Shown here piece after piece: positions 1 through 6,431 of a stretch of 8,542 nt of DNA. The number at the start of each line of letters is the position of its first letter. The first letter of the stretch is position 1. The DNA is from Ignavibacteriaceae bacterium (GTDB lineage: Bacteria > Bacteroidota > Ignavibacteria > Ignavibacteriales > Ignavibacteriaceae). The stretch spans positions 1 through 8,542 of the forward strand of contig JALHTS010000627.1 in assembly GCA_022865965.1 (NCBI GenBank), read 5' to 3'. The notes beneath the pieces were generated by a model. It saw only the letters and a list, made by a program, of their open reading frames with translations. It did not search any database and was not told where the DNA came from. Position numbers and translations under genes: made by a program.

Positions 1-498
1 ATTTACAGATCTTATGATAACATTACTAAACGGAAAACCCGTATTCTCATACTCGGTTAAAATATTATTTATTTGAAATTCAATATCATCTTTACTGAAG
101 ATTTGTCCTCTAAGAAAATTTAATGATGAAATAAGATCAGGTTCTGTTACTGAATCAGATTCAACAAAATAAATTTCATTAATGTAAGTGGGCCCTCCTT
201 CATTTATATGAACAAAAATATTTACAGATGAAGAATCTTCTGTAATTTGAAATGTTGTACCGTCAAAGGTGGGATGATGGTATCCGTATTGAGCAAGATT
301 TAACGAAATTCTTGATAATGCAGTATCAATCAAAGAAGGATTAAACTGCAATCCTTTTCTTAATCCGCTCCATCTTAATATTTCCGATGAAGAAAAAACT
401 TTATAGCCGGATACTTCTATCTTATCTGTTGATTGAGCAAAATAATTTTGTGAAAACAGAAATGAAATAACAAGAAGATATTTAATCCGGTTTATCAT
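1..498 (-). CDS. POTRA-domain outer-membrane assembly protein (BamA/TamA/Omp85-like), N-terminal part
   Basis: This reading frame starts at an ATG at 498 and stays open for 166 codons to the left edge, so the C-terminal part, where a beta-barrel would lie, is not visible. The N-terminus (MINRIKYLLVISFLFSQNYF, then AQS) is a Sec signal peptide with probable cleavage after about residue 21, so the product goes to the periplasm or outer membrane. Two POTRA-like modules follow. The first, at about residues 26-100, has the IEVSGYKVF strand, a GLRKGLQF turn, a helix and a GYHHP turn. The second, at about 101-165, has an INEGGPTYINEIYF strand, then LRGQIFSKDDIE and YENTGFPFSNVII. This pattern is typical of Omp85 proteins, which insert or translocate outer-membrane proteins. 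Its start overlaps the sugar kinase stop by 17 nt, and I see no Shine-Dalgarno sequence, so translation may be coupled. BamA, TamA or a lipid-transfer Omp85 relative are all possible; the missing C-terminus would decide. Confidence 0.8.
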   Translation of the reverse strand, partial: MINRIKYLLVISFLFSQNYFAQSTDKIEVSGYKVFSSSEILRWSGLRKGLQFNPSLIDTALSRISLNLAQYGYHHPTFDGTTFQITEDSSSVNIFVHINEGGPTYINEIYFVESDSVTEPDLISSLNFLRGQIFSKDDIEFQINNILTEYENTGFPFSNVIIRSVN

Positions 499-1444
499 CT
501 ATAACTTTTATTTTTTTACCGATATGCTCAATTAAAACAGATTGACTTAATTGTTTTGCTTCATCAATTTTTACATTACTCACTTCAAAAGTTGTTGCGT
601 TGATTGACGCTAATGCTGTAGCAAGTTTAAGAGAATCCTCAAAGACAAGATTATGATGCCAGCCATATACAATACCAGCCACAAAACTATCGCCGCTTCC
701 TGTTGAATCTATTCCTTTTACTTCAGGCGGATAAATTTTATAATGATAATTAAAGTTTGATGCATAGAAAGGATTTGCTTCATTCGTGAGATATGATCTT
801 CTAATACTTTTATCATAAAGTAAATTCAGGTAAGAAATAATTTCCTGTTCATTCTTAAGTGAAATATTTAGCGAGTTTGTTGTTTCATTCAGGTTATTAT
901 GAATGATAGTTGGAGATGCATTGAGAGCCTTGGAAAGACTAGAACCATAGGTATCGCACACAGACACCTTATCATACTTATTTGCTATTTCAATACCGGC
1001 AGGGATTATTCTCTCCGCACCTTTGTGCGAACTTCCAGAAAAGACTACCATTTCACAATTTTTGATCATCTTTTCAAGCCTGGTAATAAATTCGTTACAT
1101 TCTTTTTCAATTATCACCGGATCAACAGAAAAAAAAGATGTAATTATTTGTAAATCTTCTTCTATTATTACTGAAGCAAATCTTGTTTCGCTTTCGCTAT
1201 GAACAAAAGAAAATTCAAAATTCTCGTTTCGTAAAACATCTCTGAAAATTTTGCCGTCATTCCCACCGCTGAAAATAAGATTATACGATGACAGTCCAAG
1301 CTGTTTAAGCTGTCTGCTTACATTAATTCCTTTTCCGCCGGGTTTAATTGAAAGAGATGCGTTACGATTAACAGAGCCGTGAGTTATACTTTTATATGAA
1401 AATCTTTTCTCAAGAAGCGGATTGAGGGTTACTATAAGTATCAT
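482..1444 (-). CDS. PfkB-family sugar kinase, 1-phosphofructokinase (FruK/LacC)-like, divergent
   Basis: The 320-residue length is normal for the FruK/LacC/PfkB (ribokinase fold) group, which phosphorylates sugar phosphates with ATP in the cytoplasm. The N-terminus MILIVTLNPLLE matches the family opening TLNPxxD. PfkB signature 1 is present as GGKGINVSR (36-44), ETRF at 86-89 matches the family TR motif, and signature 2 is present as IDSTGSGDSFVAG (245-257) with the expected catalytic base Asp252. Several usually conserved positions differ: Asp of TLNPxxD is Glu12, the KPN segment before the conserved Glu187 reads HNN (182-184), and the GAxG nucleotide-binding loop near 220-225 reads TNEANP. 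The fold and phosphotransfer site therefore look intact, but the substrate is uncertain: fructose 1-phosphate, fructose 6-phosphate, tagatose 6-phosphate or another sugar. The gene begins its own small group after a 99-nt gap and overlaps the following POTRA-protein gene by 17 nt. The ATG at 1444 has no clear Shine-Dalgarno sequence but fits the family N-terminus exactly. Confidence 0.85.
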   Translation of the reverse strand: MILIVTLNPLLEKRFSYKSITHGSVNRNASLSIKPGGKGINVSRQLKQLGLSSYNLIFSGGNDGKIFRDVLRNENFEFSFVHSESETRFASVIIEEDLQIITSFFSVDPVIIEKECNEFITRLEKMIKNCEMVVFSGSSHKGAERIIPAGIEIANKYDKVSVCDTYGSSLSKALNASPTIIHNNLNETTNSLNISLKNEQEIISYLNLLYDKSIRRSYLTNEANPFYASNFNYHYKIYPPEVKGIDSTGSGDSFVAGIVYGWHHNLVFEDSLKLATALASINATTFEVSNVKIDEAKQLSQSVLIEHIGKKIKVIDDKPD

Positions 1445-1494
1445 AAAATATTATAAGAAAGATTCTGATGTTTGTTTAAGCATCTTTTTGAAAG

Positions 1495-1502
1495 CAAACT
1501 TA
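1495..1502 (-). promoter_or_regulatory. candidate Bacteroidota-type -7 promoter element upstream of the sugar kinase
   Basis: On the minus strand this reads TAAGTTTG, a match to the TAnnTTTG -7 element known from Bacteroidota sigma-A promoters. It lies about 50 nt upstream of the kinase ATG, in the 99-nt gap between two genes, where a promoter would be expected. The nearest upstream TTTG is about 27 nt away, longer than the usual spacing, so the -33 half is weak. In AT-rich DNA an 8-mer like this can occur by chance. Confidence 0.22.
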
Positions 1503-1543
1503 ATATAATTGAAAACCTTATATAAATAACAAACAATAAAATA

Positions 1544-2830
1544 CTATGGACGATATCTAAACAGATCTCCTGTAAGCGGAGTGGTTAATCTGTAATCGCC
1601 GAAGCCTGTTTCGTCAATAAATGTAAAACTCCTGTTAATTGTATAATACTCCCATACCTCATAAGGTTTAGAATAATATTCAAAGGGATGCCTGTCAATA
1701 TTATTAGGTGGACCTAAAATAATAAATACCATTCCTCTGTCTGATTTCCAGCCTTCCCGGTAACTGGAAAAATTATCATTGGTATACTTAACTCTGCTGT
1801 AATACTCGGCAAACATTTCATTTTCATCATTGTTCGGTGAGGGATCTTTTGCTTTCCAGTATTCAAGAAATCTTTTAAGCTTTTCATTCGGTGATTCGGC
1901 TTTTTCAATATAACTTAATTCGTCGGGTGTAGCAATATAAACCATTTGTTCAACTGCTTTATCTATATCAACTATATTTGCCGGTAAACCTCGCCAGCGT
2001 GAAAAAAATTGTTTATCTAAGGAGATTGTTTTATCACCATCGGACTTGAAGATTGCAACATTTAGAACGTATGAACCAAGATCTATATTAACATCATCTA
2101 AAGAACTTAGAATATGGTTTTTGCCTTCTTTAACTATATAATCTTCTTGCTTATAAAAAATGGTTTTCCGGTTGGCTTCAAGTACGTTGTATTCAACAGG
2201 AATTTTCTGCTCAGATGAATCTTTTGAATAAATTTCAAAATAAATCTGAATATTTTTTTCTGTTCCAATAATATTTCTGGAAATATTCGGAATGACCTGA
2301 TTAACACCATCAATAACTCTGCTGCCTGATATAAACATAACATCGCTAACACTGATTAGCGAATCAAAATCTCTGACGGTCAATTTATTTCCGGAAGTAT
2401 ATTCGCGCCTTGAATCACGATCCTCTATCATTGTGCGAATAAAATAATTTCCCGGCGCTAATTCAAAGCTGCGCATTGTAAGGTTATAATTTTCTTTAGC
2501 TATGGTCTGATTAAAATCAATAACATTAATAGTTTCGTTCCAGGATTTTTCAACAATTAGTCTAGTCTGACTTGTATCATAAACTGATGCCGTAACTGCA
2601 TATTTAGCCGTAAAGCCTTGAGGGGATTTGATAAATTGAATACTGCTGTAAGGTATTTGAAGATACACATCAACTCTTGTTATGCCCTCTTTCCCAGAAT
2701 GAAAGTTCAGGAATTCCTGATAGTAGGTTGGTTCTGAAGAAAGTACTGAATTTTTGTCAAAATTCTCGACCTGCGAATAAACCAATGCAGAAAACAAAAC
2801 AAATGATAGAAGGATTATTAAATATTTCAT
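1544..2830 (-). CDS. secreted GWxTD-domain protein of unknown function
   Basis: This 428-residue protein begins with a Sec signal peptide (hydrophobic residues 3-18, likely cleavage near Ser19-Gln20) and is therefore periplasmic or envelope-attached. I see no lipobox. Residues about 45-160 are rich in beta strands (TRVDVYLQIPYSSIQF, FELAPGNYFIRTMIEDRDS, ISVSDVMFISG), and residues about 185-280 form a second beta-rich segment, as in other GWxTD-family proteins. The C-terminal domain (about 293-428) carries the name-giving motif as GWKSD (360-364), with Ser for the usual Thr. It is followed by RGMVFIILGPP (366-375), EVWEYY (391-396), FIDETGFGDYRL (404-415) and a short tail. The family is known from Bacteroidota/Ignavibacteria and Acidobacteria, but no biochemical role is established to my knowledge. 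A strong Shine-Dalgarno sequence (AAAAGGAG, 7-nt spacing) supports this start. It lies 15 nt after the rimO stop and is the last gene of the cdsA-rimO operon; I see no clear terminator hairpin after it. Confidence 0.88.
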   Translation of the reverse strand: MKYLIILLSFVLFSALVYSQVENFDKNSVLSSEPTYYQEFLNFHSGKEGITRVDVYLQIPYSSIQFIKSPQGFTAKYAVTASVYDTSQTRLIVEKSWNETINVIDFNQTIAKENYNLTMRSFELAPGNYFIRTMIEDRDSRREYTSGNKLTVRDFDSLISVSDVMFISGSRVIDGVNQVIPNISRNIIGTEKNIQIYFEIYSKDSSEQKIPVEYNVLEANRKTIFYKQEDYIVKEGKNHILSSLDDVNIDLGSYVLNVAIFKSDGDKTISLDKQFFSRWRGLPANIVDIDKAVEQMVYIATPDELSYIEKAESPNEKLKRFLEYWKAKDPSPNNDENEMFAEYYSRVKYTNDNFSSYREGWKSDRGMVFIILGPPNNIDRHPFEYYSKPYEVWEYYTINRSFTFIDETGFGDYRLTTPLTGDLFRYRP

Positions 2831-2845
2831 TTTTATTCTCCTTTT

Positions 2846-4141
2846 CTAAATTTTTAATTCTCCGAACAGATCATATTCATCGTAATCTGTAATTTTAATA
2901 TCGTAAAATTCACCCGGTTGTAATTTAATTTCATTTTTATTTATAAGCACTTCGCCATCAACTTCAGGTGCATCTCTATATGATCGCCCAATATAGAAAT
3001 CTCCTTCCACACCTTCAACTAATACTTTGAGAATTTTTCCTACAAAAGTAGAATTTTTTTCAAGAGAAACATCTTTCTGAATTTCCATTAATACATCTTT
3101 TCTTCGCTCTTTCTCTTCATCAGGGACAGGATTGCCCAAAACATAACTCGCAGTATTTTCTTCCATTGAAAAAGTAAACGTGCCGACTCTGTCAAACTTT
3201 TCTGCTCGTACAAAATCACACAGCATTTCAAAATCTTTTTCTGATTCGTTAGGATAACCGACAATAAAAGTTGTTCTCAAAGTTATTCCTGGAATTCTTT
3301 CCCTTAACTTATGAAGAAACTTTTTTGTTTTTGCTGAAGTAACCCCTCTTCTCATTGATTTTAGAACATCATCCGAAATATGCTGCAAAGGTATATCAAC
3401 ATAATTTAGAACTTTAGGATTACTCTTGATTTCTTCAATTACATTATCGGGAAATTTAGACGGATAAGCATACATTAATCTTATCCATTCAATACCTTTA
3501 ATATCGCTCAACTTATTTAAAAGTTCAGCTAAATTATGACGACCATACAAATCTTTTCCATAGTCGGTAGTATCCTGTGCAATAATTACTAATTCTTTAG
3601 TATTATTAGCAGCTAGGAATTCGGCTTCCCTTATTAATTCGTCCATCGGTTTTGACTTATGCAACCCGCGAATAAGCGGAATTGCACAAAACGAACAAGG
3701 ATGATCGCATCCTTCAGATATTTTTAAATATGCTGTGTGCGATGGAGCGGTTAAAAGTCTTTCGCCAAGAAGTTCATATTTAAGATTGCCACCCAATTCT
3801 TTTACAATTGCTTCAAAGTCTTCCGTTCCAAAATAAACATCAACTTCGGGAATTTCTTTTATTAGGTCGTCTTTATATCTTTTTGATAGACATCCCGCAA
3901 CAATTACTTTTTTAAGCTTACCTTCATTCTTTAAGGCAACAGAATTAAGAATAGTGTTAATGGATTCTTCTTTTGCAGCCTCAATAAATCCGCAGGTGTT
4001 TATTATAACGGTATCGGATTTATTTGGGTCATCAATTAATTTTATTTTATTAAGCTGAAGCTGCCACATCAATCTTTCAGAATCAACAGTGTTCTTTGAA
4101 CAGCCGAGTGTAATCACCGAAACTTTGCCCTTGTACGCCAT
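2846..4141 (-). CDS. rimO: ribosomal protein S12 methylthiotransferase RimO
   Basis: RimO is a cytoplasmic radical-SAM enzyme that adds a methylthio group to the conserved aspartate of ribosomal protein S12. The 431-residue length fits the family. The N-terminal UPF0004/MTTase domain supplies the auxiliary cluster cysteines Cys14 (TLGCSKNTVDSE), Cys50 (NTCGFIEAAKEESI) and Cys84 (AGCLSKRY). The radical-SAM domain has the CxxxCxxC motif at Cys145, Cys149 and Cys152 (EGCDHPCSFCAIP), followed by IRG. Further family stretches are IAQDTTDYG (187-195), YVDIPLQHIS (247-256) and RTTFIVGYP (289-297). A C-terminal TRAM domain (about 365-431) starts at FVGKILKVLVEG. The TLGCSKN and IPLIRG wording favours RimO over the tRNA enzymes MiaB and MtaB. 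The ATG at 4141 has an AAGGA site 6 nt upstream. The gene lies 26 nt after cdsA and 15 nt before the GWxTD gene. All six cluster cysteines are present. Confidence 0.96.
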   Translation of the reverse strand: MAYKGKVSVITLGCSKNTVDSERLMWQLQLNKIKLIDDPNKSDTVIINTCGFIEAAKEESINTILNSVALKNEGKLKKVIVAGCLSKRYKDDLIKEIPEVDVYFGTEDFEAIVKELGGNLKYELLGERLLTAPSHTAYLKISEGCDHPCSFCAIPLIRGLHKSKPMDELIREAEFLAANNTKELVIIAQDTTDYGKDLYGRHNLAELLNKLSDIKGIEWIRLMYAYPSKFPDNVIEEIKSNPKVLNYVDIPLQHISDDVLKSMRRGVTSAKTKKFLHKLRERIPGITLRTTFIVGYPNESEKDFEMLCDFVRAEKFDRVGTFTFSMEENTASYVLGNPVPDEEKERRKDVLMEIQKDVSLEKNSTFVGKILKVLVEGVEGDFYIGRSYRDAPEVDGEVLINKNEIKLQPGEFYDIKITDYDEYDLFGELKI

Positions 4142-4167
4142 TTATTCCTTAGTGAAGTGTTATGCTT

Positions 4168-4989
4168 TTATAAAAAATATGTCAGATAAAAATAAATTAT
4201 AGGTGAGCTGAAAAATAATGAGTCGAACCGGTCAAATATTCCGCCGTGACCCGGGATAAGTGTAGAAGAATCTTTTACTCCTGCATCACGTTTTATAAGC
4301 GATTCAACTAAGTCTCCAATCTGACCAACTATTCCAACTACTAATCCGATAACAATAACATCTTGCCACTCAAGAAAATCGAGCACAATAAATTTAGCCA
4401 GTATCATAGCAAGAATTGCAAAGATGAATCCGAATATTGCGCCTTCCCAGCTTTTATTAGGACTAACTCTTGGAAATAATTTATGTTTACCTAATGCCGT
4501 TCCGCCAAAAAATGCGGCAGAATCGCAAATCCAGATTGTAGCCATAATTGAGATTATTAAATATCCGCCGTTCAAATAAAATTCATTATCAATGGAATAA
4601 AATTCTCTGATACCAAGCAGTGAGCCTCCAAATAAACCAAGAAACAGTACGCTTAATAAAGTAGCGCCAAGATTATTTAAAGCCGAGTTCTTATTTCTGA
4701 ATAGTTCAAATATCAGAAGAGCTACGAACCAGATGATTAAAAATGAATAAGCATTCATCATCGGGTGATATTGATTGAGAATAAGAAAAGTAACGGCAAT
4801 AAATCCCAACAAAAAATTCACGTTAGAGTTTTTATTTCTTAGCATTAAAACAAATTCATAAAAAGCAAGAAGTGAAATTGCCAGAACAAAAACCAGGAAC
4901 GGTACTTTCCCCAAATAAGTAACCGCAATTATAGCAGGTATAGCAACAATGGAGACAAGAACACGTGTTGCAGTATTACTGATTGCCAT
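4168..4989 (-). CDS. cdsA: phosphatidate cytidylyltransferase (CDP-diacylglycerol synthase)
   Basis: CdsA converts phosphatidic acid and CTP to CDP-diacylglycerol, the common precursor of phosphatidylethanolamine, phosphatidylglycerol and cardiolipin, in the inner membrane. The 273-residue protein is strongly hydrophobic, with about seven or eight membrane segments. Its C-terminal part carries the complete family signature (Ser230 to Asp256): SLIKRDAGVKDS, a short linker, then PGHGGIFDRFD. Upstream conserved segments are ICDSAAFFGGTALGK (154-168) and SPNKSWEGAIFG (176-187), with the paired acidic and lysine residues expected around the metal and CTP site. The ATG at 4989 lies 5 nt after the stop of the zinc-ribbon/DUF2007 gene and is preceded by a purine-rich AAGAAGAG site. 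rimO follows after 26 nt. Nothing essential appears to be missing. Confidence 0.95.
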   Translation of the reverse strand: MAISNTATRVLVSIVAIPAIIAVTYLGKVPFLVFVLAISLLAFYEFVLMLRNKNSNVNFLLGFIAVTFLILNQYHPMMNAYSFLIIWFVALLIFELFRNKNSALNNLGATLLSVLFLGLFGGSLLGIREFYSIDNEFYLNGGYLIISIMATIWICDSAAFFGGTALGKHKLFPRVSPNKSWEGAIFGFIFAILAMILAKFIVLDFLEWQDVIVIGLVVGIVGQIGDLVESLIKRDAGVKDSSTLIPGHGGIFDRFDSLFFSSPIIYFYLTYFL

Positions 4990-4994
4990 TAAAA

Positions 4995-5336
4995 TTACTC
5001 TTCTTTGCTTTCTTTGTTTGTGTCCTCAATAAAAGCTACTGCTGAGTCCGCATCTTCTTTTTTAACTAATAGTTTTACAACTGAGAAGTTACCCGGCGCA
5101 GGGAAATTATGATCTTGTTGAGAAAGAATATTTGCCTCTATTCCTGCGCTTTCAAGATTATCTTTTAACATTTCAGCTTTATATTCTTGATCCGTCGAAT
5201 AAACAACAACCCAATCTTTTTCATTCAGCACAACGGGCTTTTCTAAATCGGAAGGATCAACAAGTTCCACATTACAATCCGCACAAAGCTTTATTCCTTC
5301 TACATATTCATATTTACAATTAGGACAAACCGGCAT
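4995..5336 (-). CDS. zinc-ribbon protein with DUF2007 domain (putative signal-transducing protein)
   Basis: This is a small 113-residue soluble protein. Its N-terminus is a treble CPNC...CADC zinc ribbon (Cys4, Cys7, Cys18 and Cys21 counting from this start), followed by a linker and a ferredoxin-like alpha/beta domain of the DUF2007 type. That domain runs from DWVVVYSTDQEYKAEMLKDN through ESAGIEANILSQQ to VKLLVKKEDADSAVAFI. DUF2007 is annotated in databases as a putative prokaryotic signal-transducing protein, but its molecular role is unknown. I chose the ATG at 5336 rather than an in-frame ATG at 5354: a strong AAAGGAG lies 8 nt before 5336, and the family usually begins MPxCPxC, whereas 5354 has no ribosome-binding site. 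With this start the gene overlaps the 3' end of the CPBP protease gene by 17 nt, and cdsA follows after 5 nt. The tight coupling suggests it acts with, or is dosed with, the protease. The acidic and lysine-rich tail has no recognised role. Confidence 0.85.
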   Translation of the reverse strand: MPVCPNCKYEYVEGIKLCADCNVELVDPSDLEKPVVLNEKDWVVVYSTDQEYKAEMLKDNLESAGIEANILSQQDHNFPAPGNFSVVKLLVKKEDADSAVAFIEDTNKESKEE

Positions 5337-6300
5337 ATTCTTTTCTCCTTTCATAAAACTTGTTAATCAAAAAAATTAAACCTGAAAACAATACGCATAA
5401 ACCTAAGAATAAACTTAAATAATCACCAAGTTCTGTGCTTGGCTGAACTTTTGTTTCAATAAGTTCATCATCGCCAATAACATAGAACAATGCGATGGCT
5501 ATAAAGTTATTAAGAAAATGAAGAACCATTGGAACAATAATGGAATTACTTTTATAAGCAGCATATCCAAAGAACAATCCGAGTAAAATAAGCGGAATAA
5601 TTCCATAAGGATTAAAATGATATAATCCGAAAAATATTGCAGTAATCAAAGCCGCAGTGAACGGCTTCATTTTTAATTCAAAACTCTTTTGTATATATCC
5701 TCTGAACATAACCTCTTCGGAAACAGCAGGAATGACAGCGATGATAAAAAACACAAACGCCATTTCAAAAATATTATCGGCACGAAGAAGATTGCCGTAA
5801 GTTTTTTCAACCATTTCATTCAAAGTATCGAAAAAGTTTTTTAATGTATTTACAAAAGATGAATTCTCTGCTAGAATATAAAGGAAGTGGTTCTGAATAT
5901 GTAAATACGCCTGCAGCAAAGGTGTGAGAATAATAATACCGATTGAGAATAAACCAATTTCTTTTAATGAAGTGCTGTTAGCCCGAATTACTTTACCAAC
6001 ATCATTATAAAACCATTTTGCAAAAAGAAGTGCGGGAAGAAGAATAAATAAAATTTGTCCCGCCATTGTCATTAATCTTAATGCAGATACTGAAGCAGAT
6101 TCAAGGTCAAAACCGATAATTATTATAGTTAGTAGTCCGCCGACAACTTGATAAAGAATAAACCCGCCAATCAATCCAATAAACGCAGCAAGTATAGGAG
6201 AAATAATTGGATTTAAGCCTTCAAATTTTTCCTGCCCAGGTTTATTTTCTTCGGTTATAGGATTTTCGCCTTTATTATCTGTCTCGTTAAAATCTTGCAT
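5320..6300 (-). CDS. CPBP-family intramembrane glutamic metalloprotease (Abi/CAAX-type)
   Basis: This integral membrane protein of 326 residues belongs to the CPBP family (CAAX proteases and bacteriocin-processing enzymes, PF02517). It has a polar, cytoplasmic-looking N-terminus of about 30 residues, then roughly eight hydrophobic segments. All three family motifs are present: EEVMFR (Glu195, Glu196, Arg200), FFGLYH (conserved His228) and HFLNN (His261, Asn265), so the membrane-embedded active site looks complete. A roughly 45-residue loop between hydrophobic segments (about 140-180) is polar. Bacterial members process or regulate membrane proteins and peptides, and some give bacteriocin self-immunity; no substrate can be read from this sequence. 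I chose the ATG at 6300; an in-frame TTG directly before it would add one residue. No strong ribosome-binding site is visible. It is the first gene after the intrinsic terminator, so a promoter must lie close upstream or transcription reads through. Its last codons contain the ribosome-binding site of the next gene. Confidence 0.9.
   Translation of the reverse strand: MQDFNETDNKGENPITEENKPGQEKFEGLNPIISPILAAFIGLIGGFILYQVVGGLLTIIIIGFDLESASVSALRLMTMAGQILFILLPALLFAKWFYNDVGKVIRANSTSLKEIGLFSIGIIILTPLLQAYLHIQNHFLYILAENSSFVNTLKNFFDTLNEMVEKTYGNLLRADNIFEMAFVFFIIAVIPAVSEEVMFRGYIQKSFELKMKPFTAALITAIFFGLYHFNPYGIIPLILLGLFFGYAAYKSNSIIVPMVLHFLNNFIAIALFYVIGDDELIETKVQPSTELGDYLSLFLGLCVLFSGLIFLINKFYERRKEYAGLS
5345..5351 (-). 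promoter_or_regulatory. Shine-Dalgarno site that sets the start of the DUF2007 gene
   Basis: The minus strand reads AAAGGAG here, 8 nt before the ATG at 5336. It lies inside the last codons of the CPBP protease gene, and also inside the first codons that would be used if translation began at the ATG at 5354, so 5336 is the likelier start. Confidence 0.7.
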
Positions 6301-6351
6301 CAAGTAGAGATTCTGTTACTGGGGAAATTGTTTATTATTTACAGGTAAAAT

Positions 6352-6381
6352 AAAAAAAAGAAGAAGCAAATGCTTCTTCTT
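6352..6381 (-). terminator. intrinsic (rho-independent) terminator after the DUF3108 gene
   Basis: On the minus strand a perfect 10-bp stem, AAGAAGAAGC pairing with GCTTCTTCTT around an ATTT loop (stem arms 6358-6367 and 6372-6381), is followed directly by a further run of six T (6357-6352). It lies about 50 nt after the DUF3108 stop codon and about 50 nt before the CPBP protease start, and closes the mpg-GT9-DUF3108 unit. The stem is GC-poor, so read-through is possible. On the plus strand there is no T-run beyond the stem. Confidence 0.8.
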
Positions 6382-6431
6382 AAAAAATAATTATCGGTTA
6401 TAAATTCATAAAAACGTATTAAACACTTTTT

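Noticed and set aside
899..1153. Plus-strand open frame of 84 codons
   Set aside because: It lies entirely antisense within the sugar kinase gene, has no family resemblance, and the kinase frame explains the conservation.
1445..1543. Terminator hairpin after the GWxTD gene
   Set aside because: Only 4-5 bp stems with long loops can be formed (GTTTG/CAAAC, GATG/CATC) and none is followed by a T-run on the minus strand.
1714..2352. Short minus-strand frames (1714-1908, 2134-2352) within the GWxTD gene
   Set aside because: They are alternative-frame shadows without motifs; the main frame is uninterrupted.
2677..2892. Plus-strand open frame across the GWxTD/rimO junction
   Set aside because: It is antisense to two well-supported genes and the translation shows no recognisable domain.
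5132..5323. Plus-strand open frame of 63 codons
   Set aside because: It is antisense to the zinc-ribbon/DUF2007 gene and lacks any ribosome-binding site or motif.
5320..6300. CPBP protease as a bacteriocin-immunity or phage-defence (Abi) gene
   Set aside because: Its neighbours are housekeeping genes (cdsA, rimO) with no bacteriocin, toxin or phage genes in the window, so a defence role is not supported.
6301..6345. Possible promoter for the protease operon (TAAATAAT on the minus strand)
   Set aside because: It fits neither the TAnnTTTG nor the sigma-70 consensus with proper spacing; such AT-rich words are common here.
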